Origin: Poecilobothrus nobilitatus
Taxonomy: Eukaryota; Arthropoda; Insecta; Diptera; Dolichopodidae
DNA: 64,000 bases
Direction: 5' to 3'
Assembly (NCBI GenBank): GCA_947095535.1
Contig: OX352774.1
Coordinates: 238,291,825-238,355,824 of the forward strand
Below, one piece after another: positions 10,420-21,735 of this stretch; position 1 is the first letter of the stretch; each line of letters opens with the position of its first letter. A program made the translations under genes and the position numbers. The notes under the pieces are model-generated. The model was not told where the DNA came from and did no database searches. It saw only the letters and a program-made list of their open reading frames with translations.

Positions 10420-11638
10420 ATAATAATAAATGGATGTATGAATGAATGTACATATATTTTTACGATTTCATTGTTTATAATTATTTTTATTGAATAAAAC
10501 AAAATGTTATTAAATTATTAGAAGTTATTTTGCTTTGATATAAATTATTATGTAAAAAATCCTATAAATTTTGGCATTGTACTTTTTGTGTAGTGGCGGT
10601 CGGTCCTGTGGTGGAGATAGCGGATTTTTTTTTATGTTTTTGCGTTCAATAAAAGTTCATTAAAAATATCCTGTTCTTTTACAATTGATTTATATTCAAA
10701 ACATTGTTTTTTTTTATAAAAAAAAAAAGGAAAAAAACATAAATTACCTTAATTTTATTTTAATTTAAAAATTCAAAAATACGTTTGTTTAATAAGAAAA
10801 TAAAGTCACAGTCTAGTTTTAATGATAATAACAATAAGAGACTTATTAATAATTTTATACGATAGATCTGAAAGCATCTAGGAAAATTAATGATTCCTAT
10901 TGTATAGGAAACACGTAAAATTCAAGATAGAGATATTTAGTTTTTCAATTCATGAAAAGTTTTTATTTTTTTTTATGTTTGTTTTTTCTTTTTTTTTTTA
11001 ATATTAAGAAAAAATTACAATTAGATCGTAAATTACTTTGTGTGACGCCATCATAACACTATATTTTCTTCACCCTTCCCTTTTGATTTTCTAAATAATT
11101 TTTTTTTTTTTTTGTTCTGTTAAATTTTTTTTTTTCTGTTGTATTTTGAAAATTTTCTTTGTTATTTTTCTTTTTAAATTTTTTCTCTTATCAGATATTT
11201 TTTTTTTCTGTTTTGTTTGAAGATATCCTATTAAGATTATTTTCTACCTGTGCAATTTTTTAAAGTTACCAACCAAACGAAACTTTAATGCTTTCCTTGT
11301 TACTGTTCTTTTTGCCATTATGAACTGAAAATATCTTGAACCGATAAAAAAAAAAAAAAAATTAATTAAATTCTTTTCATAGGACAAAAATCGACTACTG
11401 GAAAAAAGTAAATCAAAAGAATTAGAAATTTATTATTATTTTTCTTTTTATCGAAAGAAAAATTGAAAAAAAAAAGAAAAACGAAAGTTGAGAAAACAAA
11501 AAAAAGAGAGAAAAAATCAAATTGAACGCGCGTAAACAAATTCAATTTGCAATCGTGCGCGTAAAAAGGCATCACAAAACTAACAAAAAAAAACGAGATA
11601 GATAGATATATTTTATATTGTTTGAAGAAAGGATAAAA
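10420..11638. other. AT-rich filler with long T and A runs
   Basis: Homopolymer-rich. A GC-richer patch with 'gcgcgtaaac' and 'gtgcgcgta' lies at 11527-11562, just upstream of the short open frame at 11639. The minus-strand frame at 11366-11575 is Phe/Lys-rich noise. Confidence 0.5.
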
Positions 11639-11686
11639 ATGAAGTTAACTACTACAGCATTGGCTTCAGCCTTGTCATCGGCATGA
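11639..11686 (+). CDS. 15-residue signal-peptide-like open frame, speculative
   Basis: An ATG at 11639-11641, preceded by a fly-like AAAA context, opens 15 codons that begin MKLTT and continue with small and hydrophobic residues (Ala, Leu, Ser) to a TGA at 11684-11686. The composition resembles the start of a secretory signal peptide, and the upstream 110 bases resemble a 5' leader. No convincing splice donor follows, so it cannot be extended to a gene. It may be a chance frame. Confidence 0.12.
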   Translation: MKLTTTALASALSSA

Positions 11687-11999
11687 GAATCAGAAAAAAA
11701 AACCAATAGAATATTTAAATAAAAAGCATTACTTTTCAGTTATGTATTTTTGTTGAAATACGGGTCTGAAATAAATTAGTTGGTAATTAAGATTATAAAA
11801 GAGCAAATCTCATTAAGGAATTTGTTTTTTATACTCCTAAATATAAGAACAAAAAAAAACATTTAAATACCTTTAGTAACACCCAATTATTTTCTCTAAG
11901 GAACAGTATATGTTAATAAGACGATCTGCTATAAATAAAATGATTTTGGTTTATAATTTGACAAGAGGAGTAACAATATACATTATTTAACTATAATTT
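11687..11999. other. AT-rich filler
   Basis: No feature recognised. Confidence 0.5.
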
Positions 12000-12075
12000 G
12001 CAGTCTTGGTGGCTTAGATGTTAAACGCACGGCTTACTAACTGAAGGACCGCGGCTTCAAACCAAAAGTCGCATA
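12000..12075 (+). mobile_element. tRNA-like SINE head, distinct from S1
   Basis: A box TGGCTTAGATG at 12010-12020 fits the Pol III consensus. A degraded B box lies around 'gcttcaaacc' (12053-12062) at tRNA-like spacing. The acceptor ends do not pair, so a functional tRNA gene is unlikely. The sequence between the boxes differs from S1 and S2. Sequence downstream, to about 12130, could be element body but has no second copy here. Confidence 0.5.
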
Positions 12076-12782
12076 CATTTTTTATGTCTTCGTCTACATT
12101 TGAATAGATGAATTATCAAAATCGTATTTTAAGATTTAGCAAAATGATCTGTAGGCAGCCCATGAAATTAGGTAATATTAATTTCACGATATTGTACCTT
12201 AATTTTAATTTCAATACAAATTTTATAAATTCTATAAAACTTCATAATAAATTAATAAAACTTCAATGTTTATTGTAATAGGGCTTGTATAACACTATAA
12301 AATAAAAAAAAATAAATCAAGTATTGAGTAACTCAAAGAATTGAATTCAATTGAAATTATTACAAGTTCATTTAACAGTTCACTTCCTGATTTTCATCTT
12401 TTTTTCATCATTAAAATTCAAAGGAATAACAAAGCAATAGCAGCAGAAGCAGCATCAGTTAAAAAGCCAACAAATATTTAGAAAAAAGAAAGATAAATTT
12501 TAGCATACCAACATAAATCTGTTTGCGATTACTAGATTAAAAGTTTTTCTAGTTCTATATGGTTGTGATCGCTTATTTCTTCAAAATCGATGAAAAAAAA
12601 AAATCTTAAAATAAGAATGAAAATGTTATATTTGGAATATTTTAAGGATTTATGTCACAATTCAGCTACCTTTGACTATTGATCAATTCCTACAAAAACA
12701 TATTTTTATTGAAAGAAAGTCAAACAACCATAAAAACAAAAAAAAATACAATAATAAACAACAGTAAAATTATATTCATTAA
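12076..12782. other. AT-rich filler
   Basis: No repeat copy or coding sequence recognised. Confidence 0.5.
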
Positions 12783-13300
12783 TTTTATATAATTTTACTG
12801 TTTTGTAGAAGAAAAATTTGTACAGGTGCCTCGGTTACATCTGTTTAAAAATAGCAAATTTTCCATTTTTTGCCTAGTACCTCTTAAATAGGGAATGGCA
12901 CAAAAAGTTTTCTGAGAAAACTTATATTTACTAATTCTAAAAGTTCTATGTTATCTCAAAATTTCAAGTCCCTATCTAGGAGACCCTTTCTGGCTTATGG
13001 AAAAAAAAATCTTGTAAACTTTGGCCAATCACATAACGGTAAATTTAAATATTAAATTTAAAAAAATTGTATAATTTTGATATTGATTTATAAACGTAAA
13101 AATAAGTCATGTTGAATGACTTTTTTAAATTGAAAAAATATTAAGCAGAACCTGAGATATACACATTTAAAAATAGGGCTTTTTCAAAGTTTGAGGTGTA
13201 GAATAAGGTGTAGATATCTTTAAAGGTGTAGAAAATTTGTAACCAGACGGGTGGACGGGCGATTGGACGGACAGAGTGAACTATAGGCACATTTTTTTCC
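12783..13300 (+). repeat. Dispersed repeat R-A, copy 3
   Basis: It matches R-A landmarks: 'gtacaggtgcctcggttaca', 'aaaatagcaaattttccatt', 'cttaaatagggaatggcac', 'aacttatatttactaattct', 'cacataacggtaaatttaaa', 'acctgagatatacacattta' and a closing 'gtgtagaaaatttgtaac' followed by a GGAC-rich segment (13237-13275). The 5' part present in copies 1 and 4 is missing. Confidence 0.75.
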
Positions 13301-14361
13301 AAAAGCTAAAAAATGAAATTGATAATCAACCAGAATCAAGTGATAACAAATTCTGCTCTTAAATAAGTTTTTGTTGAAATCGTGTAGGAAATGGTATTTT
13401 CATATTATTCTAAACTTAAGAGATTTTCTTAATCCTCAATTAATATTTAACACTAAATTTGGTGTCATAATTTTTATTATATATGTAGTTTTATTTAAAG
13501 GTTATCGAATAAGGTTTTATGGTATAGGTATATTTTTTTAAACCTAATAGTATCTGATTTTTATTTTATATAGTAGCATCTGTCAGATAAGTCATAGCGT
13601 TGTATGAACAACAATTTTGGAGGTATATGTCTAATATAAACAGAATCAAGCTGGCAAACTCGAAAACTGAAAACAAGTATTAATTTAATTAACTATAGTT
13701 GCTTTTAGCTATCTACAAAAATACAAATAGTTCGGCCATTACATATTGGTAGAAGGAGAAGTCACAAGAAGTTTAAGTCAAAAATTGAGAAAATTCGAAG
13801 AAGCAATGAAAGTAAAAAAAAAACCCACAAGAACAATGATACGGATTTTTAAAACTAGTCTCGTTTAGTGCTACAAGAAGCTATAATTTTAAATGAAGAA
13901 CTCGATCTTAATTTGATTATTATCGATTTAAAGAATTGATAAATTGATAAAAAATTTTGGTCATACTTTAGAAATTGTAAAATTAAAGTCATAAAATGTT
14001 TTTAGGCTCATTTACATAAATGATAGATTAAATTTGTTTTCAAATTGAAATGATGAAAGTCAATTATAATATTTGATACCTAAAGAAAAAAATATTAATC
14101 GTACCCCATTCTTTATTTATTTTTTATTATTTTATGAATTTCAGACCTAGAACATTTCAGAACATTTATTTGTTTTTGGTTTTTTGTTTCTTTGGTGGAA
14201 AAATGGGAAGTAGGTGGGAATAGTCCAATGGCGCTGAAGTGAAGTGGTATGATTCCTCTATTACCGTGTGCTACTTTAACCTACTTAACTCTTTTTAATC
14301 AAACAATAGGTTAAGTATCATTTAGTACTATAATTATTTTTCTGAGCAAGCAAAAATTCAA
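13301..14361. other. AT-rich filler with a GC-richer patch
   Basis: Nothing named. A GC-richer patch at 14195-14300 is adjacent to the protein-like remnant on the minus strand and may belong to the same decayed unit; one minus-strand frame stays open for about 55 codons there. Confidence 0.4.
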
Positions 14362-14589
14362 CTATGAAGTAAAAATAGGTTTAAGGTTTGCAGGAATGTG
14401 ATGAATAAAGGTGTCGATGTTTTCCTTAAACCGACGTAAATTGAAAATATGATCATCCCCAATTTTCAGAAGCACATGATGTGGAAGCTTTCACACTCGT
14501 GATATTCGAGTCATAAACAAATTGTCATATGCTGAATTTTTCCATCAAAGAATTTTTCCATCGACGTAGGAGTTTACTACTTTACTACA
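14362..14589 (-). pseudogene. Interrupted protein-coding remnant, family unknown
   Basis: On the minus strand a single frame covers 76 codons from 14589 to a TAG at 14362-14364, broken only by two TGA codons (14545-14547 and 14491-14493). The residues are diverse and balanced: short pieces read SYVDGKIL, AYDNLFMTRISRV, KLPHHVLLKIGDDHIF and NLRRFKENIDTFIHH. The segment is clearly richer in G and C than its surroundings and uses third-position C and G, unlike the chance frames here. I do not recognise the family. It could be a decayed host exon, a processed pseudogene or a transposon fragment. Two TGA codons might suggest a mitochondrial insert, but the sequence does not resemble any mitochondrial protein I know and is not mitochondrion-like in base use. 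Confidence 0.4.
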
Positions 14590-16049
14590 TTAAAATAAAA
14601 TATTGAAGCCATGAAATAAAAATATTGATGAACTGTCTATTATAGTCCCAATAAAATAAATTTATAATCATTTGATATTTTCATATTATTATATTTATGA
14701 TATTATTAATTTTATTTTATTTGTTTTCATTTAGTCACCAAGTTTTATTCAATCCTTAACAAATCTTTCAACAGACAGCACCAAACAAAATAAAGGATAT
14801 TACTTAATAAAAAGCAGAACATGATATAAAAATAAAAAAAAAAGATCAAAGAAATTTTTTTATTATTTCCAGAAAATTTTGAATTACATGAACTTAAAAT
14901 CTTCATTTTTATTATTTGATTGAATTTTATTATGTACCTGACAAAATTTGTATTAAAAACAGAACTTAGTGATAGCGCAAATATCAGTAGATAAAATACT
15001 TAACAACAATAATAAGAACATAAAAATCAAATATTAAAAATAAAAAAAAATTTTTTTTTTTTTTTGGATAGTCCTTTTATTATAGAAACTTTTCACCTCT
15101 TCTTGCTTTGTCATAATCTATTCAGCAAAAAAAGAATTCTTAACTATCTTTAGATATTTTTGTACTTAATTTTTCTTCTTGGAAGGATATTTTTATGTTA
15201 ATGAGTTTAAAATATTTTTTTAAGAAAGTTTTAATTATATATGTCGAAGTAAAAAAGAAATAAATGATTTAGTGAAAAGATTTTAAAATTACTTCTTAAT
15301 TATTATGTTTTACATTATGTATTCTATTGTTGAATTATTGTTTTTTAGTTCAATTTTTATAAATAATATCCTTAAAATAAAATTAAAAATTTAATATGAA
15401 AATCAGTTTGAATTTCATTATTTTCAATTAAAATCTTAACAAATATAAATAAATTATTAGTAAAAACTAATTTAAATTTTTAAGGTTACAAGTTCAAAGG
15501 TCAAAAATAAGTAGAATAACGATTGATAATAATGATAATAACAACATTAAAAGAATAGAAATCTTGAAAATCAGAAGAATATATTGTTATACAGAGTGTA
15601 ACTCACGACAAAATCACTTACACTCGGAAACCTTATATTCTTTAAATTATTTATACAAGACCATGTTTATTAAGGTTTGGTACTATTATAGAGAAATAAA
15701 GTTTTTCTTTTTTAACTTGTGACAAAAGAAGATCCTAATTAAAAATTTCCTTTCAATGTAGCAGTGGTCTCTATTTTAATTTTTTAATCCTTTTTATACA
15801 ACTACTTCTCTAAGCACACATTTATTGAACTACTATTGAATAGAACATTTGATGACATAAATGGTAAGCATTTTATGGCTTAATGGACAAACGGAAATTT
15901 TAAAATATTTTTTAATATAAAAGATTTTACATGTAATTACTTCCATTTGTGAAGAATTTGCAAATAGTTGGACACTATGCATTTTCGCTAAGACAAAAAA
16001 TTAAACAGAAGAGTTTGTCAGATAACTAATGTCTTCTAAAATTTATGTA
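14590..16049. other. AT-rich filler
   Basis: Homopolymer-rich. No repeats or genes recognised. Confidence 0.5.
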
Positions 16050-16098
16050 TATCTCCTGTTTATATTTATTTATTTTCAATAAATATAAACAGGAGATA
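16050..16098. repeat. Perfect 21-bp inverted repeat, 7-base loop
   Basis: Bases 16050-16070 pair perfectly with 16078-16098 (arms start TATCTCCTGT and end ACAGGAGATA), with loop TATTTTC. This is a strong single hairpin. The arms are short and AT-rich for a miRNA precursor. It could be a small cruciform, a palindromic MITE core or a small-RNA hairpin. Confidence 0.8.
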
Positions 16099-16839
16099 AA
16101 AGATACTAGCTATATATCTTTTACAGCATATTTTAAACATTTTTATTTTTAATTTTCATGTCCATTATATTTTAAGGTTATAAAATTTGATTTTGTATCT
16201 TTAAGTAAAAATCTATAAAATTTGTAAATAAATCAGATTTTCAATTTACTTATCTACAAAATTTCTTCATAAAATTAAATTGTTTTTAATTTATTCCTTT
16301 TTTTCTTTCTTCATCTTTTCAATAGAGATTTTAATCATTCTCTTTGATGGTTCATTTTCTTTTTATTCAATTTGTTCCAGTATTTTATTAAAAGAAAATT
16401 TTTATTTTATCAGTTTTAATTTTTTTGTTTTTGTTTTATTTATTTCTAATTTTTAAACAGATTTCCACGTTTTAAAAAATTTATTTTTTTTTTTAATTAT
16501 AAATTAAGTTACTTTTGAAAATATGCTTAAATTATTTAAATGTATAAAGGTAGGTTTTATTAAAGGATTTTCTTTTCTACAGAAAAAGACAGGGAAAATA
16601 GCAATTTAAATATTACAAAAACAGATAAATAATTATGAGAAAATTCAGGTGTTCTTATAAATTATAATTACCTAGTTATTTTTTATAAAATTCAATGAAA
16701 AAATATATATCAACAAGAAAATACTTTATTATTTTTCATTTTTGCTAAAGTTCATCGGAAAATTTGACAAAATACTAATTGAAAATTATAAATATTTAAA
16801 ATATATTTTTTTTCCTTATAAAAAAAACGCATGATTACA
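16099..16839. other. AT-rich filler
   Basis: No feature recognised. Confidence 0.5.
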
Positions 16840-17910
16840 GACCCATTTGACTAAAATAATATTCAACTAAGACAATTCAACTAAAACATTTCAACTACGA
16901 CAATTCTACTAAAAATCAGTTCGATTAAGTCATTAACATAATATTCATCTAATTACAATTTGACTAAATGGAACGTTTCTAATGGCATCTACTTAGGTAG
17001 TGAGAATTCAATATTTTAACATCTTTTAATTTAATATATTTTATTTAACATCCTAATTATTTTTTTATATATATATTTCTAATTTTTTGTTTTTGTTTTG
17101 GATAGTGGAAGATTCTGAAGGTAAACTTCGTAATTGGAGTACTCATTAACCGGGGAGAGTTAACAGGAGTAGTACGCAAGATTCGAACACGCGGCTAAAA
17201 ACCATTAATTCATATTTAGCTCTATAATTTTGAAAACATCCTTGATCTATAATATCACGAAAGGATTTTTGATAAATTTTATTATTTTAAGGATTTTTGT
17301 AGTGGCCTTGTTTCATTTAAGACGTCTAACAAGTTTTTTATCGTCAAATAAACTTCTTACTTCTACATTTATGTTTTGAGAAAGACGATCGAATCGAATC
17401 GAATCTTATGGCAAATCAAAACCTGATTGTAGATCAAAACTTTGTTGTACGTAGATATCGAAGATGTTCTCCCAAGTAACCAGTACAATTGGTTGTATCT
17501 AATCTCTTAATTTTAACATAAAAGAATTTTAAATAGTGGGGTCCCTAAACCCCTTTTTTCCAGAATACAACTCTAAAATACCTCCTAATTCAGAATCTCA
17601 CATGTACGAATATATAAATTCTCTGCAAAAAGGGGATTCCATGATTTTGCAACTAACCCTAAAATCCTTCCAAATTATTTTTTTTACATACGTACTTCAA
17701 ACTTAAATGATTTCAAATAGTGGAACTGAACAAATTATTAAAACTCTGATTTTGTAACCAACCCTTTTTACAAACATATTTCAACAATTTAAAAGTTAAA
17801 TTGCTATCTAGATCAATTGTTTTTAGTCAAATTGTCCTAATTGAATTATTTTAGTGTAATTTAGTTTTAGTCAAATTGTTGTCAGTTGAATTGTTCTAGT
17901 AAAATGGGTC
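16840..17910. mobile_element. Foldback-like element with degenerate short-repeat TIRs
   Basis: The left end GACCCATTTGACTA (16840-16853) is mirrored at the right end by TAGTAAAATGGGTC (17897-17910), one mismatch. Inside each end lie about 90 bases of degenerate 13-15 bp repeats of the type ACAATTCAACTAA on the left and its complement on the right (17822-17896). The roughly 900-bp middle contains an R-C copy (about 17530-17790) and a GC-richer patch (17104-17205) with a minus-strand B-box-like GTTCGAATC. Long terminal inverted repeats built of short direct repeats are the known feature of Foldback elements. No transposase is encoded. No perfect target duplication is seen; GATTAC and GATAAC flank the ends. 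Confidence 0.65.
17530..17790 (+). repeat. Dispersed repeat R-C, copy inside foldback element
   Basis: Shares 'gattttgtaacca', 'ctaaaatccttccaaatta', 'tttacatacgtac' and 'aacaaattattaaaac' with the copies near 29.1, 59.9 and 63.2 kb. Its position inside the foldback element suggests R-C is that element family's internal sequence. Confidence 0.55.
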
Positions 17911-17957
17911 GATAACTAAAACACACACAAAAATTTGTAATATAAAAAGAATTTAAC

Positions 17958-18240
17958 AAAAACGAGGAAGAGTGTAGTAGAGTCGACTGTGCCAAATCTG
18001 AAATACCCTAATGAACGTAATTTATCCTGCTTCTATAAAACTTGATCATCTTTTAAAAAATTTCAGATGTTTTAGTACCGAAGTTAACTACCTATATATA
18101 TTTATGTATATTGTGAAGTTGTTATTGTATAGTTGTTGTCATAAAACTGCATCATCATTTATAAGATTTCAGACACCTAGGTTCATTAATTTCCAAGAGA
18201 TGCAAGAAGCCTGAACCCGCTGCACGAGTGCATCGTTCTT
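17958..18240 (+). mobile_element. Truncated 5' end of a Helentron-like element
   Basis: The segment reads 'aacgaggaagagtgtagta', then the palindrome AGTCGACT (17981-17988), 'gtgccaaatctgaaataccc'. This layout parallels the left end at 9098 (aacaagtaaaag ... tataccct). It resembles, from memory, conserved 5' ends of fly Helitron-type repeats. No matching right end with hairpin follows, so it would be a 5' fragment. The open frame at 18011-18214 lies inside and is not credible. Confidence 0.35.
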
Positions 18241-18248
18241 ATTTTAAC

Positions 18249-18304
18249 AATTAGGGATGCTCCTTATAATTAGGGATGCTCTTTTAATAATTAGGGATGC
18301 TCTA
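18249..18304 (+). repeat. Three-unit tandem repeat
   Basis: 'attagggatgctc' occurs three times with spacing of about 19-21 bases. It sits immediately before the TTAA-flanked element. Confidence 0.85.
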
Positions 18305-18343
18305 ATAAAAACAATATTTTATGAAATTTGAATAACTTTTTTC

Positions 18344-18614
18344 TTAACACATTGAGTACCACGCTCACCGCTGAGCATAAAAAAAAACTTGCGAACAGTA
18401 GCCAAATGCTTTAAAATCCCATGGTCACTGGTGAACATTTATAAAACAATACAATATATTCGGGCTTTGGAGAACATTCAGGAATATTCACCGGTGATAC
18501 ACGTGGAACTTTACGCAAGCTTATTTTTATGTTCAGTGGTTAGCACGTAATAAATTTTGAAATATTTGAGTGATATTCGCTGGTGATACATGTGGAACTG
18601 AACGTGTATCTTAA
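18344..18614. mobile_element. piggyBac-like MITE, TTAA-flanked
   Basis: Bounded by TTAA at 18344-18347 and 18611-18614. The left end CACATTGAGTACCAC (from 18348) pairs with the right end, whose complement reads CACGTTCAGTTCCAC after a short offset, 12 of 15 matching. An internal second copy of the right subterminal motif ('tattcaccggtgatacacgt' near 18489) is present. TTAA target duplication and TTAACAC-type ends are known of piggyBac-superfamily elements. At 271 bp it has no coding capacity, so it is a non-autonomous derivative. Confidence 0.6.
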
Positions 18615-21105
18615 TCATTTATTGAATAAAATGATAAAATGTTACAACTAAAGTGACAATATTGTTTAGTAAGTACAGAAGGAACTCTGTTCAAAAAACT
18701 TAGCTTAATAGAAAAACAAGAAACTAAATAAATATGATGAATTATAAGATATAAAGGAAAAATAATTAAATCCTGATTTATGAAATTAATAAGAATTAAA
18801 CTATTTGGTAAAAAGAAACAAAGAGAAAAAAAATGATGACTTATTTACTGGCGTAATACTATTAATTAAAATTATAGACTAAATTATTGTCCATGAAGAG
18901 CATTTCGAGAGGAGAGGAATTATATAATGTCTGATAGATATATACAATGACCAAAACAATCATTGACTATCAAGGGAACTAAACTTAACAATATTATTAT
19001 TTGAACACTTTTATTGAAAAAAAAATTATAACAACCTTACAATAACAATATCAGTTCTTGGACAATTAGGTGTTTTATAAAATTAGGAAAGATTTTCTAT
19101 GAAAATTGGTTGTACAAAATATCTCGCTCAAATAGCCTTAAGATTTTCATTTGACGAGAAGAAATATTTGGAACGTCACACCAAATGTTGGAAGAGTATG
19201 TAAAAATCACTGGAATATATGATTTCTACCTGCTTACTTTGGCGTGTGGTTGAACTAATTAACATCTAAATAAGGAAGTTAAAGCAAATTTAGTTGTTCT
19301 GGCCTTCAAAACAATTGTTCTTACATAATGATCCAATTTATTATTTCTATGCAAAAACTACTCTAAAAATAATTTTAACACTTATAACAATAAAATATAG
19401 GAGCGGGTGAATTATTGAAATTTCAAAATCTTTTAAAAATTTTGTCTTTTAAAAACTTTTCAAAGTTTTAAAAAACAATACAGTAATTATTTTAAATTTG
19501 TAATGCTCGATTAAATTTTTAGGTTTTTTTCATGAAACATTGATTTTTATTTTTATTTTGTTAAATAATTTAAGTTAAGCTTTTAAATTAAAACCAACAA
19601 AAAATAATATTTTACTCAAAAGTAATTGAAAAGTTTTATTAAATTTTTATAGAAAATACAAAATAAACTTTTGTCATAAAATAACTCACTATAATTGTAA
19701 ATTTTTTAGATTTTTTCTACTGCTATCTTATTTTTGTTTTTAATTTTTTATTAATGCCCAAAAAAGCTCATAAAAAAAACTAAAAGTTAGAAATAAAAAA
19801 TAAATTTCATAGTGATAATCCAATGATTTTACAGACAATTTCTTATAAAAAATCATTAAAGGACAACTCTGTTTCTACATATTTTTATTCCTTTTTTTTT
19901 TTTTGTTTTGTTTTTGTTGCAAAAAATAATATTTTAATCTAAAGTCTTTTTACACCCTTATTATCTTTTAATATTAAGAACAGTGTTAACCACTTTTATC
20001 ACTTATTTTTTCTGTTATATTTTTTTTGTTTTTGGCCAACTTTCACTCACGAATAATTAAATTTTAGTTTTTCTTTTGAATTTTTGGTGAACCTTCCGAA
20101 GAAAGGAAAAAATTGTATCCCTTATAAAATGTTTGTAATATTTGTCATCATATTCAATCGTATCGTTATATTGTGATTCCAGTAATCTTACTTTAAAAAA
20201 TTTACTTTTTACAAAAACCAGTAGTTAAAAATGGAAAAATTATTTCAGTACCGGGCTGATCGGAAATTAAATCGATATTTTTTAACGTGTATTTGGATTT
20301 ATTTCGTATTTCGTGTTTCGTGTTTTTATTATTCAGTGGTAGCATCAGGAACTTTTTAAAAATCATAAATATTTAGCATTATTTCATATTTAAGAAAAAG
20401 CTAGGTTAAGTATGCTTACTTTGTAAAGTTAGTTTGAAATTTTGTCCAAAGTTGTAATTTTTTGTGAAAAGTTGAATTAAAAATTAATAAAAATGAAGCT
20501 AAAAATTAAAGCTCGAAAATAAAGTCAAATACCATAGGAAAGAAATTAAAGTAAGACAACTAAGCAGAGCCTTGATTACCAAAGATGATGATTACCAAAG
20601 CAAATGATTTAATTTTATATTATTACCTAACGAACTACACAAAGAACTATACGATAACACTAATCGAATATTTTCTAATATTAAATATTAATGGGTTAGC
20701 CATTGCTGATTTTATTACACAAAAATAATAAAACATTAATAAAAATAAAAATAAAAAATCAAAAAAGAGTCAGAAAACGAAACATTATTACAAATCCCAA
20801 TCCATTTTTTTGTTGTTGTTTTTGTTTTAAGAGGGACATCTAATATAATCGGAAACACGTAAATTTCTACATTCCCACTACTCCAAAAAAAAAAATAAAA
20901 TAAAATAAATGGAAAACCCAACTGGTGTTTATAACGGTTTTCGAACTGCAATATTAACACTTTTGTTTGTTTTTTTCTTTTTTTCAAGAATTTTAGGGGT
21001 TCAGTATAATTGGAATCGAAGGATATTCAATTTTTAGCACATTTTTGGAAAAAAAAAAAATTTTTTTTAATTTGCTTATTAATTTTACTCTGTTCTCCCG
21101 TTTAC
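18615..21105. other. AT-rich filler
   Basis: No supported feature. A minus-strand frame at 20736-20987 is Lys/Phe-rich noise. A protein-like but stop-broken stretch near 19090-19245 is discussed with the rejected items. Confidence 0.5.
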
Positions 21106-21735
21106 AAATTGTCTACACCGTTAAAGGTAGAACGATGAAATTTTCACTATCAATAGATCACATAGAAAAATTGTGTTGTGGAACAAAATATTTATAATAA
21201 TAAATATTTATACCCATCACAGATTTACAGTTTCACAAAGTTGGAAAAAGCCCTAGTTTTAAATGTGTATATCTCAGACTTAGGTTAACATTTTTTCAAT
21301 TGACAATCGGCTCTTTTTAACTTAAATAAGTTAATATCGATATTACGCAATTTATTAGATTTTTTGTTTTAATTTTACCGTTGTGTGATTGCAAAATTTT
21401 GCTACCTTAATATCTTCGAAACGCTTTTAGATACAAAGTTTATGGGAAGGAAGATATTTTAGAATTAGTATAAGTTACATCAAAAATTTTTATTGTCCCT
21501 CCCCTTGTTTAAAATCTATTAGGAGTCAAAAATTCAAAATTTACTATTTTTAAACTTCTGCAATACCCCTGTGCACATTATAATTTTACAAGTGTTAACG
21601 ACTGTTTTTCATTACATAGGGTTTCCTTAAAATTGAAGAAAGTGTCTTTTTATTTTTTACAATATTCTAAACTGTACTTATTGTTTTTCAGAAAATGTAT
21701 GCCATTGAAAACTTATGATTTTACATTCTTCCTTG
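21106..21735 (-). repeat. Dispersed repeat R-A, copy 4
   Basis: In reverse complement it shows the whole R-A order: 'acactttcttcaattttaag', 'taaaattataatgtgcacag', 'aacaaggggagggacaata', 'cacacaacggtaaaatt', 'gagatatacacatttaaaac', 'ggtgtagacaatttgtaaac'. This copy and copy 5 give the best view of full-length R-A, about 630 bp. Confidence 0.8.

Noticed and set aside
13728..13870. 44-codon frame rich in Lys, Arg and Glu, vaguely like a transposase DNA-binding region
   Set aside because: No helix-turn-helix spacing or family motif could be confirmed, no TIRs are nearby, and no continuing catalytic segment was found.
14362..14589. Nuclear copy of mitochondrial DNA, because two TGA codons could be Trp
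   Set aside because: The segment is richer in G and C than its surroundings, the opposite of insect mitochondrial DNA, and the residues do not resemble any mitochondrial protein.
19020..19245. Protein-like plus-strand frame of about 70 codons with one stop
   Set aside because: Residue use looks mixed, but third-position bias, a start, a domain and any match to a known pattern are missing. In AT-rich DNA a single-stop run of this size is not compelling.
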